DNA of 64,000 nt. It comes from Rhizobium esperanzae. GTDB lineage: Bacteria; Pseudomonadota; Alphaproteobacteria; Rhizobiales; Rhizobiaceae. The stretch covers positions 186,001 through 250,000 of the forward strand of contig NZ_MXPU01000005.1 of NCBI RefSeq assembly GCF_002204185.1, written 5' to 3'. The position numbers and the translations under genes were made by a program. Below the pieces are notes generated by a model that did not search any database, was not told where the DNA came from, and saw nothing but the letters and a program-made list of their open reading frames with translations. Numbering within the stretch: the stretch's first letter is position 1; each line of letters opens with the position of its first letter. This document shows positions 17,949 through 26,745 of this stretch, piece by piece.

Positions 17949-18887
17949 TCACCGCCCCAGCGGCGCGTATCGGCGAATTCCGGCACGATAGCCGCGCATG
18001 TAGTAGTATTTCCAAATCGCCCAGAAACGCTTCTTCGACCGCGGCAGGAGGTAGAGGAGGGCTGCTCGGAAAGCCCACTGTGCGCTTTCGATCCAGGTCG
18101 GCAATGGAACGCCGCTTATCCTCACGCCTTCCGGCACCTCATCTGGAAAGAGTGCCGGCATGCCGTAGCCAAGCCGCTCGCCGCGTTTCTGCACCCAATT
18201 CTCGGTCACGCTCGACGCCGGGATCCAGTGGTGAACCACGGCTTCGGCGCATCGATAGGATTTGGCTCCACCCGCGGCCAGGCGGATGATGATTTCAGCA
18301 TCTTCACCCATCGCGAACATCTTTCCCGGAAGAGGGCCGATGTCTTCTCGATAGCGTACGCTCGTCCCCAGCAACTCTCGCCGAACGATCGTGTTCGGGC
18401 CCCAAACCTTTGTCGGATCGCACGGTCCGCTTTGTGTTTCGTCGACGATCGCGAAAGTCGATCCCATGGGAATCCAGTCGATAAAGCGGTCCTTCGGCTC
18501 CTCCTCCCAATCTGGAACGATTCTGCCGCCGAAGACGCCATAGCTCGGATGGGCTGCGGCACAGTCGACGATCGCTTTCAGCCAATTTGGTTCGGCGCGG
18601 ATGTCGTCATCCGTAAGAACAACGAGATCCCCCTTCACCCGATCCAAGGCCAGATTGAGCGCGCTGGACTTTCCCGGCTTGCGCTGCTGCAGGATGGTGA
18701 TCGGAAGTTTTTCGCTATACGATTTCAGAAGGTCGAACGTATCGTCCTTGCTATTGTTGTCGACAGCGATCAATTCCCATCGATCATGGGGAAGCTCCTG
18801 GCTCACCAATGAATCCAAAGTATGGCGCAGCCGGCGGCTGGCGCCATTATAGGATGAAAAGAGCACGCTGACGAAAAGATCCGACAT
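17949..18887 (-). CDS. family 2 glycosyltransferase in EPS operon
   Basis: A 312-residue GT2 enzyme with VSVLFSSYNGA at the start, LIAVDNNSKDDT (nucleotide binding), KPGKSSALN, the metal-binding VLTDDDIRAEP near residue 90 and an acceptor-side GEDAE-x-I motif near residue 195. Basic and aromatic residues crowd the C-terminus (RFWAIWKYYYMRGYR), which may dock on the membrane. It should add one sugar to the growing EPS unit. Gene order suggests the pssI position. It is separated from the preceding gene by an 81-base gap without visible features. Confidence 0.82.
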   Translation of the reverse strand: MSDLFVSVLFSSYNGASRRLRHTLDSLVSQELPHDRWELIAVDNNSKDDTFDLLKSYSEKLPITILQQRKPGKSSALNLALDRVKGDLVVLTDDDIRAEPNWLKAIVDCAAAHPSYGVFGGRIVPDWEEEPKDRFIDWIPMGSTFAIVDETQSGPCDPTKVWGPNTIVRRELLGTSVRYREDIGPLPGKMFAMGEDAEIIIRLAAGGAKSYRCAEAVVHHWIPASSVTENWVQKRGERLGYGMPALFPDEVPEGVRISGVPLPTWIESAQWAFRAALLYLLPRSKKRFWAIWKYYYMRGYRAGIRRYAPLGR

Positions 18888-18968
18888 CAGTTACCAACCC
18901 TCTTGGTGAAGTCGAAAGAGAAAAGCCTCATGATTTGACTGCCTATACCTATTGGACGGATCGGTTTG

Positions 18969-19790
18969 CTATGCGGGTTTCGAGCGCGCCCCGCCGAAGA
19001 ATTCGCGCCGATAACCGCCGCCGAGAACCCTCAGCTTGCGAAAATTGCGCAACAACCGTCGCGGCTTCAGAAGTACGCCACGATTGAGAAAATACTGCCG
19101 CATCAGGCTCGGCGCGCGGCTGTGCGATCCGCCATGGGCGACCCGGTAGACTGCTCCCCGGAAAGGCAGTTTGGTCAGGGGCGCTCCACGCTGGGCAAGA
19201 ATGCCCGCAATGCGGACGTGGCTGCCCAGCATCGACTTGATCCAGTCGAGAGAGGCGTCTTCAAACCGCTGCGGCAGTTCATACAGATCGCCGCGAATGA
19301 TCAGCGAGGTGCCGCAGAGATGGCTGAAGTCATCATGGCCGAGCAGAAAATTGCCGCCGTCGTCCCAGATGTAACCGTTGTCGATCGTCCATCCGTTGGC
19401 ATCCCGGTTTTCCGATACATATTGCACGATCCGGGAGCTGACGAAATCGTCGTCATCGACAATCATGAAGAAGCGGCTGTCGGCCGCGGCCAGCATGCCG
19501 CTCAGAACGCGCCGGCCTTTGTCGGCGCGGAAGGCATCGAGGAAGTCTTCCTTGCTGCCCTTTCCGAGTTCGTGCATGTCGTTCGGCGGAAACGTCACAC
19601 GAACGGCGGAAAATTTCTCCGGCAGATCAGGCAGATCGGCCCCTTCGTTAGCTACGATGATGCCGCGCCAATCGCCATTGGTCTGATTAGAAATGGAGGC
19701 CACGGTCTGGCTGAGGTTTGCCTTCAGCTTGCTCCAATCGCGCGCGTTGTCCTGATGTCGGACCGGGATGATGAAGGTGACAAGTGGCAT
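18969..19790 (-). CDS. GT-A type glycosyltransferase, likely terminal sugar transferase (PssJ-like)
   Basis: A 273-residue protein opening with PLVTFIIPVRHQDNA, with a nucleotide-sugar binding half and the metal motif FMIVDDDDFVS near residue 110. It is more divergent than its GT2 neighbours and ends in a basic segment (KPRRLLRNFRKLR). By length and position it resembles PssJ of R. leguminosarum, described as a galactosyltransferase that adds the terminal galactose. That assignment is inference from synteny. Its start lies 11 bases after the pyruvyltransferase stop. Confidence 0.7.
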   Translation of the reverse strand: MPLVTFIIPVRHQDNARDWSKLKANLSQTVASISNQTNGDWRGIIVANEGADLPDLPEKFSAVRVTFPPNDMHELGKGSKEDFLDAFRADKGRRVLSGMLAAADSRFFMIVDDDDFVSSRIVQYVSENRDANGWTIDNGYIWDDGGNFLLGHDDFSHLCGTSLIIRGDLYELPQRFEDASLDWIKSMLGSHVRIAGILAQRGAPLTKLPFRGAVYRVAHGGSHSRAPSLMRQYFLNRGVLLKPRRLLRNFRKLRVLGGGYRREFFGGARSKPA

Positions 19791-19801
19791 CGAACTCCCC
19801 C

Positions 19802-20833
19802 TTAAGCCCGCAGGCCCACAGCTTCTTTCTCAGCGACGCGCCCCTTGGCAGCCTGCTGACGCGCCCACTCGATTCCGTCTTCGAGCGATGTCGCTTTGTA
19901 GGAAAGGTCGGTTCCGCCGGAGAAAGCATTCATGAAGCGACGGATCTTTCCATAGCTGTTGTCCAGCACCGCATGCGGACGGCCGAGCAGCAGCGAGCAG
20001 ATATGAACGTGCAGACGGTCGGTCACGATGGCGCGGGCGCGCGAAATCTGACTGATGCCACGCTCGAAGCGGTTATGAGCCGCAGCATCCAACCTGCGCA
20101 AGGCAACTTCGCTCGGCTTCAATGCGAGATAAGCCGAGGCTACGCCCAACTTCTTGGCGATGTCCACCTTCCTCTTCGATTCCGTAATCCAATCTTCCAC
20201 AGGAATATCGGAAGGAATCTTGCGATCACCGCCGCTGACGCGTTCCGCATCCTCCCGCAACATGGCGAGGACGGGAATCTGCGTTGCCCTTTCCGGCAGC
20301 GGGCCGATGGCGAAGGCCATATCCGGGCACAGCCGCACGATGCAGTCGAAGTGCTTCTCGGAAAACTCCTTCGATTCTTCATCGCGCACCAGCAGTACGA
20401 AATTCTTGTGGCGTCCGATGGCCTTTTTGGACTGCTCGATGCGCTCGGGCGAACTGTAGTGGATCGATTGCGGGAACTGGACGATCTGCCGATCCGGGAA
20501 GCGTTCCATGATCATTTCGCGGAAGTCCTGGTGGGCGACCCAGATATCGCCGAAATTGCCGCCGCCGTGAATGAAGATCGGGCCTGTGGGCACGCGACGT
20601 TTCAGTTCGTCGGCGGAGAAGTCGTAGAGCCTGGAAACATAGTCCGGGCGCTTGCCGAAGCGGTCCCTGAGATAGGCCATCTCTCCCAGCCAGATCGCCG
20701 AGTCGCCGCAATTGCGGATGTCGGGAAAGTCGAGAATCGCAAGCGGTTCATCGCGCGAGACATAGTCCTTCAGGCAATCATGGATCATGCCGTTGAGTTT
20801 TGCGATCAGCTCCGGTCTGGATTGGCTGGTCAT
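19802..20833 (-). CDS. pssK: polysaccharide pyruvyltransferase (PssK-like)
   Basis: A 343-residue enzyme of the WcaK/CsaB/ExoV pyruvyltransferase family, which attaches ketal pyruvate from phosphoenolpyruvate to sugars. Visible features are FPDIRNCGDSAIWLGE at the start, IFIHGGGNFGD near residue 88, FPQSIHY and a C-terminal half with TDRLHVHI and LLGRPHAVLDN. These match the GT-B-like fold of the family. It lies 30 bases after the flippase gene. R. leguminosarum EPS carries pyruvate on the terminal and subterminal sugars, which fits two pyruvyltransferase genes in this operon; the second is at 22514-23416. Confidence 0.8.
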   Translation of the reverse strand: MTSQSRPELIAKLNGMIHDCLKDYVSRDEPLAILDFPDIRNCGDSAIWLGEMAYLRDRFGKRPDYVSRLYDFSADELKRRVPTGPIFIHGGGNFGDIWVAHQDFREMIMERFPDRQIVQFPQSIHYSSPERIEQSKKAIGRHKNFVLLVRDEESKEFSEKHFDCIVRLCPDMAFAIGPLPERATQIPVLAMLREDAERVSGGDRKIPSDIPVEDWITESKRKVDIAKKLGVASAYLALKPSEVALRRLDAAAHNRFERGISQISRARAIVTDRLHVHICSLLLGRPHAVLDNSYGKIRRFMNAFSGGTDLSYKATSLEDGIEWARQQAAKGRVAEKEAVGLRA

Positions 20834-20863
20834 TCTGCCTCTCTTGTTGATGTTCGTTTAACT

Positions 20864-22366
20864 TCACGCCGATTTGGGTACGGCAATACGTTTTGCTTTT
20901 GACAGGAACTTGACAACGATACGCTGAACTTCAGTTTCCGGGCCATTGGGCTTCTTCATCGCCACCCAAAGGGTAAAGCTCGATCCGGCGTAGATGATGC
21001 CGCCCGTGATGACGAGGAAGGCGAGATAGAGCGCCAGATGCAGCTTGTCTGTAGGCATGCTCAGAATGTGCGACAATCCCCAGACACCGGCGGCCATCAA
21101 GGCGACGCTGGCAAGCGCGCGGAAGTTGGCCGCGAGCTGCTGGAAGAACGGCAGATTGATCAAGCGCTTGACGAGAAGCATGTTGACCACGGTGGAAATC
21201 AGGCCGGTCAACACCCGGGCATAAACGACGCCCGGAAGCCCGGCCATCATCAAGCCGGCGATGATGATGGGGATGCGGACCACCAGCATCTGCGTGTCGC
21301 GGATGAACAGCATCTTCGTATGGCCCTTCGCCATGCCGAGCGGCTGGACGAGCGAGCCGAGGGTCTGCAGGGCAAAGACCGATGCGAGCGCCTGGACGAT
21401 GAAGATGGCGGGAATCCACTTCTCTCCCAAGGCAAGCCGCATCATCGGCTCGGCCACCACGGCCATGCCGATGCCCGCCGGAAGCGCCACCGCGGCCAAC
21501 AGCGCCTGCGCACGCTGATAGGCGGCGATCAGCCGGACCGGATCGTTGCGGACCTTGGAGAAGCCAGGATAGATCGTCTGGTTCAAAGGCGCCGTGGCCT
21601 CGCGCGTCGGCAGCGTCGAAAGGGTGTTACCGACCGTGTAGTGGCCGAGCTGCGTGGCGCCGAGCAACTTTCCGATCAGCAGATATTCGATCCGCCAGTT
21701 CAGCGTGTTGACGATCTGTCCAGCCGTCAGCCACACCGAGAACGAAAACAATTCGCGTGCGTGCCGAAAGGTGATGCGCGGCCAGAACGGCAGGACGGTG
21801 TAGGAAACGATGATATTGGTCACCTGATAGGCGAGGGTGCCGATCACGAGGGCCCAGTAACTCTGATAGATGGCCGCAATCGCCACCGTCACGATGAAGC
21901 CGACCAGCTTTTGCGAGACGTTGAGGACGAATTCCTGCCAGAAGATCAGATCGCGCTGGAGCATGACACGGCGTGGATTGGCAAGACCGCTCAAGAGCAG
22001 GCTGAAACTCAAGGCGAGCATGACGCTCGTCAGCCGCGGCTCATCATAAAATTCGGCGATCGGATAGGACGCGGCGGCAAACAGCAGCGCCAATATCGCG
22101 CTTCTCGTCACGCTCAAGGTCCAGACCGCGCTGAAGTGCGTTTCGCTGGGCGACTCGTGGCGGATAAGCGCCTGATTGAGCGAGAGTTCGGTGACCGAAC
22201 TCAGAATGACCTGGATCGTCGTTGCAATGGCGACGAGACCGAAGTCCGCCGGCACCAGATACCAGGCGAGTACGAAGGTGCTGAGCGCCGAGAGCCCGTT
22301 GACGATGGCGCGAGACAAACTCAGCCATATGCTGCCTTGAATCAGCCGGTCGGTAACACTGCTCAT
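20864..22366 (-). CDS. pssL: Wzx-type lipid-linked oligosaccharide flippase (PssL-like)
   Basis: A 500-residue polytopic membrane protein of the polysaccharide-specific transport (MATE-like) family, with about 12-14 hydrophobic segments and a basic C-terminus. It begins VTDRLIQGSIWLSLSRAI, like ExoT and PssL, and should move the finished EPS repeat unit across the inner membrane. ATG at 22366 is preferred because GGGAG lies about 10 bases upstream and the product then matches PssL in length (about 494 aa). Further upstream ATGs at 22402 and 22423 lack ribosome sites. A 147-base gap separates it from the preceding gene. Confidence 0.83.
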   Translation of the reverse strand: MSSVTDRLIQGSIWLSLSRAIVNGLSALSTFVLAWYLVPADFGLVAIATTIQVILSSVTELSLNQALIRHESPSETHFSAVWTLSVTRSAILALLFAAASYPIAEFYDEPRLTSVMLALSFSLLLSGLANPRRVMLQRDLIFWQEFVLNVSQKLVGFIVTVAIAAIYQSYWALVIGTLAYQVTNIIVSYTVLPFWPRITFRHARELFSFSVWLTAGQIVNTLNWRIEYLLIGKLLGATQLGHYTVGNTLSTLPTREATAPLNQTIYPGFSKVRNDPVRLIAAYQRAQALLAAVALPAGIGMAVVAEPMMRLALGEKWIPAIFIVQALASVFALQTLGSLVQPLGMAKGHTKMLFIRDTQMLVVRIPIIIAGLMMAGLPGVVYARVLTGLISTVVNMLLVKRLINLPFFQQLAANFRALASVALMAAGVWGLSHILSMPTDKLHLALYLAFLVITGGIIYAGSSFTLWVAMKKPNGPETEVQRIVVKFLSKAKRIAVPKSA

Positions 22367-22513
22367 GGGCGAACGGCTCCCGAGGTCGACGACGTTGACC
22401 ATTTCAGCGGGCTGCAGGCCCATCCGGAGTGCTTCTTGCCCTTGCGGGAATGGAGAGTATTGGCGGAATTAGAAAGCATCATGCCTTATTGCCTCGTCAC
22501 GGGGTCTGCGACA

Positions 22514-23416
22514 TCAAAGGGCGCTGGCCGTCTTCTTGGAAAAATCCTGCTTCAGCCGATCCAGCTCGACCAGCATTTTCTCCTGGGCTCTTACGATAGC
22601 CTCGTCGGAGCTGAGCTGTCCCGGCTTCTCAGCCACCCGCTGCAACGTCTTGACTGTCGAGCCGAAGACATAGTTGCCGGTCAGCTGCCGGATGCGGCGG
22701 TGACGGAACGTGATGTTCTTCAACAGGTATGTGTTTTTCCGCACCAAAGATGCGCCTGCTTCGACGAGGTTGGACGGGCCGATCGGATCGAAATCGATCT
22801 CCAGATCGAGTGCACTCGCCCAGTCATGCCACTTGGCGCGATTGCCCGGCGCAATCGGCCGGATCGCCCGCCACGGAACGCGCAGCGCATCTGATATAAT
22901 GCAGCCATGCATCGCTTCGGAGACGACCTTTTGCGATGCGCTGAGTTCGGTCAGAACCTTTTCCACCGACCAGCGGGGATCGATATAATGGATGCCGGCG
23001 AGGTCGCAGACCTTGTCCCAGCTGCCGTACATGGCGCTTTCATAGTGCGGCATAAAGGAGACGGGGTAGCGCTTCTCAACGCTCTTCGCATCCCAGCAGC
23101 TGCGCGTGAGGATGCCCGAATCGCCGATGGCGTAGCTCGGATCGATGCCGAGGACCTCGGCGGTCTTTTTTCCGCGCACGAAGTAGAAGGTCCAGTTGCC
23201 GTCGACCTTCGGCGCGTTGGTGTAGCCGCCATAGCCCGAGCCGAAGACGATCTTCTGTATGTTTGGGTCGAAATTATCATAGAGGATCGAACCGATGCCG
23301 AGAAAGAGCTGGCTCTCGTCGTCATTGAAGAAGCCGGGCAGCAGACGTTCCCAGAGCCAATGGTTCAGTTCGTCGCCGAAATTCTCGTGTTTTCCGCGAT
23401 AGGCAAACATCTTCAT
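22514..23416 (-). CDS. pssM: polysaccharide pyruvyltransferase (PssM/ExoV-like)
   Basis: A 300-residue ExoV-like ketal pyruvyltransferase. It starts [20 protein letters not shown], followed by [25 protein letters not shown] and the conserved [20 protein letters not shown] acceptor/PEP region. In R. leguminosarum, PssM pyruvylates the subterminal glucose of the EPS side chain. It overlaps the upstream acyltransferase gene by 4 bases (ATGA), so the two decoration enzymes are translationally coupled. Confidence 0.82.
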   Translation of the reverse strand: MKMFAYRGKHENFGDELNHWLWERLLPGFFNDDESQLFLGIGSILYDNFDPNIQKIVFGSGYGGYTNAPKVDGNWTFYFVRGKKTAEVLGIDPSYAIGDSGILTRSCWDAKSVEKRYPVSFMPHYESAMYGSWDKVCDLAGIHYIDPRWSVEKVLTELSASQKVVSEAMHGCIISDALRVPWRAIRPIAPGNRAKWHDWASALDLEIDFDPIGPSNLVEAGASLVRKNTYLLKNITFRHRRIRQLTGNYVFGSTVKTLQRVAEKPGQLSSDEAIVRAQEKMLVELDRLKQDFSKKTASAL

Positions 23417-23919
23417 CGTGCTTCTCCAGTCGGCAAGTGCGTCACGATCTGCGTGACCGTTTCGTCATCGCGGGCCATGCGTCCGTAACGCGAAATGATC
23501 TTGATGTCGCTGCGGATTATCTTGGCCGGGTTGCCGGCCACGAGCGAGCGCGGCGGCACGCTCTTGGTCACCACCGAGCCGGAGCCGATGACGCATTCGT
23601 CGCCGATCTCCACGCCGGGCAGGATGATGCTGCGGGCGCCGATGAAGCAACGTTTGCCGATCCTCGTGTGAAGGTAGAGCCCGCGTGTGAGGTCGTGGGT
23701 CAGGATGGCGGCTTCGAAGGCGACATAGGTTTCGGCGCCGATATGCAGTCCCTTCGGATTGGTCTTGTCGAAGCGCACGCTCAGCGAAAAGCTGGCGGTC
23801 GGATCGATGTCCATACCCCAGAATTTCGTATAATAGAGCCACTTGGCCTTAACGATCCCGTTCCGCAGCGGCCGAAATACGTTCAGTCCCCACTTCGGCT
23901 TCTTTCCTGTCTGCACCAT
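23413..23919 (-). CDS. pssR: hexapeptide-repeat acetyltransferase (PssR-like)
   Basis: A 168-residue left-handed beta-helix acyltransferase of the WcaF/LacA type. Hexapeptide coils run from about residue 75 (GAETYVAF) through [21 protein letters not shown] to [14 protein letters not shown], ending in [10 protein letters not shown]. These enzymes O-acetylate sugars using acetyl-CoA, and PssR is assigned this role in R. leguminosarum EPS. The start is ATG at 23919, overlapping the upstream glycosyltransferase stop by one base (TGATG). The frame is open further upstream, but that part would lie inside the neighbour and lacks family similarity. Confidence 0.8.
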   Translation of the reverse strand: MVQTGKKPKWGLNVFRPLRNGIVKAKWLYYTKFWGMDIDPTASFSLSVRFDKTNPKGLHIGAETYVAFEAAILTHDLTRGLYLHTRIGKRCFIGARSIILPGVEIGDECVIGSGSVVTKSVPPRSLVAGNPAKIIRSDIKIISRYGRMARDDETVTQIVTHLPTGEAR

Positions 23920-25070
23920 CAAGTCCGACCCCGGCTGGAAAATTGGTCTAGTACGGAACTGTAATAGTCCTCTAGCATCCCCGTTTGACGACGTATGTCG
24001 AAGCGCTCGGCCACCAGAAGCGGTGCCCGTGCGCTGAAGGCTGTCCACAGGGTCTGGTCGTTGAGCAGCCTTCCGACCGCTTCCGCCATGCCCGCGACAT
24101 CCCGCTCCTCCACGAGATAACCAGTTTTCCCCTCTTCGATCGCTTCGCCCACGCCTCCCGAGCGGAATGCGACGACCGGAGTACCGACGGCTTCGGCCTC
24201 CAGATTGGCGAGGCCGAAGGCTTCCGCGTGACCATTGTCGAGCGTCACGCTGCCATGAAGATAGAGTTCCGCACTGGCGAGCAGATCCCTTATCTCTGTC
24301 TGCGACAGATTTTCATGGATCGTGACGCTTGGCAAGGAACGGCGCGCCAGGGCTTCGATTTCCTCCTTCAATGGTCCCTGTCCGACCATGACGAATTCAA
24401 CCGGGGTGCCGGCGGCCGCCACGCGTGAAAGCGCGTCGATCATGAAGCGGTGGCCCTTATAGTCGACGAAACGGGCGATGGAAACCACCAGCCCCTTTTT
24501 TCGTGGACGCGGCTCCATTTTAAAGAGATCGAGGTCGATGCCGATGTGATGGCGAAAGACGCGGTCGGCGCGGAAGCCGAGCGCCAGCAACCGCTCTCGG
24601 ATGAAATCGGAAACGGCGATGTTCCAGCTGTTCCAGCCTGCCATCTCGCTCCGGCCCTTGGCGAAGAAACGCACCTGATTGAAGCCGCCCGGTTTTTTCG
24701 GATCGCCGCGATAAGTGGCGTCGAAGCCATGGAACGTCGTGACGAGCGGCTTGCCGGCGGCGCGCGCCAAAGGGCCGATGACATAGCCGTTCTTGCCGAA
24801 ATGGGCATGGACAAGGTCGGCTTGGCTGATTGCGGGAAAGAGAAAAGGCAGGCCGACCTGCGGGATTTTCAAAAGCAGCTCACCGGCCCGCGCAACGGGA
24901 GACCGACGAATGTCATGAACCGGGACAGTCGATTTTTTCGTATGGGCGGAAGAGATTCGCGAACCGGCAAGAATTTCAGCTTCGAAGGAGCGAAATGCCA
25001 CCGCCTGGTTGAGAACAAATGCCTGGCTGGCAGGCAAAAACTTTTCCACGTAAATAACGGCTTTTCTCAT
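23919..25070 (-). CDS. family 4 glycosyltransferase in EPS operon
   Basis: A 383-residue GT-B retaining glycosyltransferase. The N-terminal half has the acceptor-site motif LVHAHFGKNG and TTFHGFD. The C-terminal half has VSIARFVDYKGH, the nucleotide-sugar segment VMVGQGPL and the E-x7-E type motif EAFGLANLEAEA near residue 288. GT4 enzymes in this setting transfer a sugar with retention of configuration, for example an alpha-linked GlcA or Gal of the backbone. It lies 31 bases after the GH10 gene and is coupled to pssR. The exact donor is unknown. Confidence 0.82.
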   Translation of the reverse strand: MRKAVIYVEKFLPASQAFVLNQAVAFRSFEAEILAGSRISSAHTKKSTVPVHDIRRSPVARAGELLLKIPQVGLPFLFPAISQADLVHAHFGKNGYVIGPLARAAGKPLVTTFHGFDATYRGDPKKPGGFNQVRFFAKGRSEMAGWNSWNIAVSDFIRERLLALGFRADRVFRHHIGIDLDLFKMEPRPRKKGLVVSIARFVDYKGHRFMIDALSRVAAAGTPVEFVMVGQGPLKEEIEALARRSLPSVTIHENLSQTEIRDLLASAELYLHGSVTLDNGHAEAFGLANLEAEAVGTPVVAFRSGGVGEAIEEGKTGYLVEERDVAGMAEAVGRLLNDQTLWTAFSARAPLLVAERFDIRRQTGMLEDYYSSVLDQFSSRGRT

Positions 25071-25101
25071 GAATCTGTTCGCGTCTCCACTGTTTTGGCG
25101 A

Positions 25102-26175
25102 TCACATTGCCTCTATTGCTCGCTTGATGCCGTCAACCGAACTTCTCGGATCGTTGTTTTCGTCGTAAAGATTAACGCGCTTCGTGCATGCCGCGCCGGG
25201 GTTGGTGTCCTTCTCGTCAAGCCCGCCATATTTCTCCGACATGCCCCAAACGGTGGCGCCTTTCAAGTCACCACGCTCGGCTGCGATGGTGATCACGTCA
25301 CCAAAAATCTCCGCATAGGAGACCGGCGTGGAGCTTTTGTCGCGGTTGAGGAAATGGCAGGACGCATCGAGTTCGGTGATAAAAACCCCGACACCCATAT
25401 CCTTCAGTGTTGCACAGAATCGGCCCATTCCCTCCGGATCGATCCGATCGAGACCGGGGCGGAAATGCGATTGCAGCCCGACGGCGCCGATCGGCGTCTT
25501 TCTGGCGACGAGATTCTCGACAATCTTCAGGATGCGTGCACGCTTCTGTTCGAACACCTCGGATTTTTTCTCCAGGTGCGTCTCGTTGAGAACCAGCATC
25601 GCGTCGGGATTGGCCTCGTGTGCCATGTCGAAGCTCATGCGGATATAGTCGTCGCCAAGAAGGCGTCGGAAAACGCAGTTCCGCAGATCCGGCACATCAT
25701 ATTCCAACGGCTCGTTCACCACATCCCACGCATCGATCGACTTCTTATAACGAGCGACAACCTGTTTTATATGACGGTTCATCGCCGCACGAATGGTCGC
25801 AGCGTCGGTGATGGCGGACACCCAGTCGGGCGTGCGATACCAGACAAGCGTGTGTCCATAAACCCTCATGTTGTTTTTGCGTGCAAACGCGACGATTTGA
25901 TCGGCGGGGCCGAAGGAAAAGACGCCTGGCATCTTTTCCGTTGCATTCCACTTCAGCTGATTTCGCGGCGTTACCGAATTGACGTTGTCGGTGTAGATCT
26001 GCGACGCGATCGGATTGCCTACATCCTCCGGATCGATCGCCGAACCGAATCGAAACGATTTTCTGTCGGCCAGGGCGCGCAGCCCCGCGGACGGCGGCAC
26101 CTGCGCCAAAGCCTGACCCGCGCGGGCATATAACAGGGCGAGCGGAACGGAGGCGAGGAAACGTCTTCTATTCAT
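25102..26175 (-). CDS. exported GH10-family glycanase, first gene of the EPS operon
   Basis: A 357-residue glycoside hydrolase of family 10 with a twin-arginine-like signal (NRRRFLASVPLALL) and a likely cleavage after AQA. The (beta/alpha)8 barrel shows NQLKWNATE, GHTLVWY and the acid/base Glu in DVVNEP (about E155). The nucleophile Glu lies in FITELD (about E268). GH10 enzymes usually cut beta-1,4 xylan, but in an EPS operon the substrate is more likely nascent or stray EPS. A GH10 protein (PssW) has been linked to EPS clusters in R. leguminosarum; that identity is from memory and not checked. ATG at 26175 is used; a GTG 12 bases earlier is possible. Confidence 0.82.
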   Translation of the reverse strand: MNRRRFLASVPLALLYARAGQALAQVPPSAGLRALADRKSFRFGSAIDPEDVGNPIASQIYTDNVNSVTPRNQLKWNATEKMPGVFSFGPADQIVAFARKNNMRVYGHTLVWYRTPDWVSAITDAATIRAAMNRHIKQVVARYKKSIDAWDVVNEPLEYDVPDLRNCVFRRLLGDDYIRMSFDMAHEANPDAMLVLNETHLEKKSEVFEQKRARILKIVENLVARKTPIGAVGLQSHFRPGLDRIDPEGMGRFCATLKDMGVGVFITELDASCHFLNRDKSSTPVSYAEIFGDVITIAAERGDLKGATVWGMSEKYGGLDEKDTNPGAACTKRVNLYDENNDPRSSVDGIKRAIEAM

Positions 26176-26268
26176 TCTTTCTCTCACTGTTGGCTGTGTT
26201 TAACGTCTTCGGCGGAATCGAAGGGCCAAGCTTGCGGATTACGATCCGTCGCGGCCTCGATCTTAATT

Positions 26269-26296
26269 AATACATCGGTACAACTTCCGATGTATT
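26269..26296. promoter_or_regulatory. perfect 10-bp dyad, candidate operator of the EPS operon
   Basis: AATACATCGG (26269-26278) and CCGATGTATT (26287-26296) form a perfect inverted repeat around 8 bases. It lies in the 203-bp gap between the minus-strand EPS operon (start 26175) and the plus-strand gene at 26379, about equally distant from both. Dyads of this form are typical binding sites for dimeric repressors or LuxR/TetR-type activators. No U tract follows on either strand, which argues against a terminator. Confidence 0.5.
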
Positions 26297-26378
26297 TTCA
26301 GCGGCGTGGATGACGACGGCAATTTTTAGACTTTTCTGCGTAATCCAAGATATTAAACCGCTGCGGAGGGAGCTCGTT

Positions 26379-26675
26379 ATGGAAGATTGGTTTAACCATC
26401 TGATGAGCTATGCCGCTTTTTTTATGGCGACTGTTCGCAGCGGCGTATCCCTTTTTGACGACGGGCAGTTCGCGGGGTTTGCTCTCGGCGTTGTTGGCAC
26501 CATTCTCATCCTGTTCGGCGCGCTCGTCAGAACCTCGCTGCGATTGCGTCGATCGGCACGCGTCGTTCGCTCGCTCAACGACGAACTTGCGCAGGCTATT
26601 CAGGACCTCAATGTAGAGCGTCTTGGCGTCTGGCCGGCGGTGAAGGGGCCGAACGGCCGAGTCCAGACAGCTTGA
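26379..26675 (+). CDS. small membrane protein of unknown function
   Basis: A 98-residue protein divergent from the EPS operon. ATG at 26379 has a strong GGAGGGAG site about 6 bases upstream; an earlier in-frame ATG at 26310 has none. One clear membrane helix (about residues 32-52, FALGVVGTILILFGALV) is followed by a basic linker and a predicted coiled helix (SARVVRSLNDELAQAIQDL). No named family is recognised. The shared gap and dyad suggest possible co-regulation with EPS genes. The gene ends 70 bases before the convergent neighbour. Confidence 0.6.
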   Translation: MEDWFNHLMSYAAFFMATVRSGVSLFDDGQFAGFALGVVGTILILFGALVRTSLRLRRSARVVRSLNDELAQAIQDLNVERLGVWPAVKGPNGRVQTA

Positions 26676-26745
26676 CGGAGCTTTACAGGATCCTGTCCCG
26701 GCATCACGGTGAGGTCGCATCGCCTGAAGTGCGCCGCATGCGGCT

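Noticed and set aside
17220..18812. 530-codon plus-strand frame
   Set aside because: Antisense to two clear GT2 genes. It has no motif and a composition typical of a mirror frame.
21038..22894. 618-codon plus-strand frame
   Set aside because: Lies antisense to the flippase and pssM genes, is rich in Arg/His/Asp/Gln as expected for the reverse of GC-rich coding DNA, and shows no domain.
26684..26698. Palindrome ACAGGATCCTGT
   Set aside because: A 12-bp palindrome without a loop or T run, containing a common restriction site; most likely chance between convergent genes.
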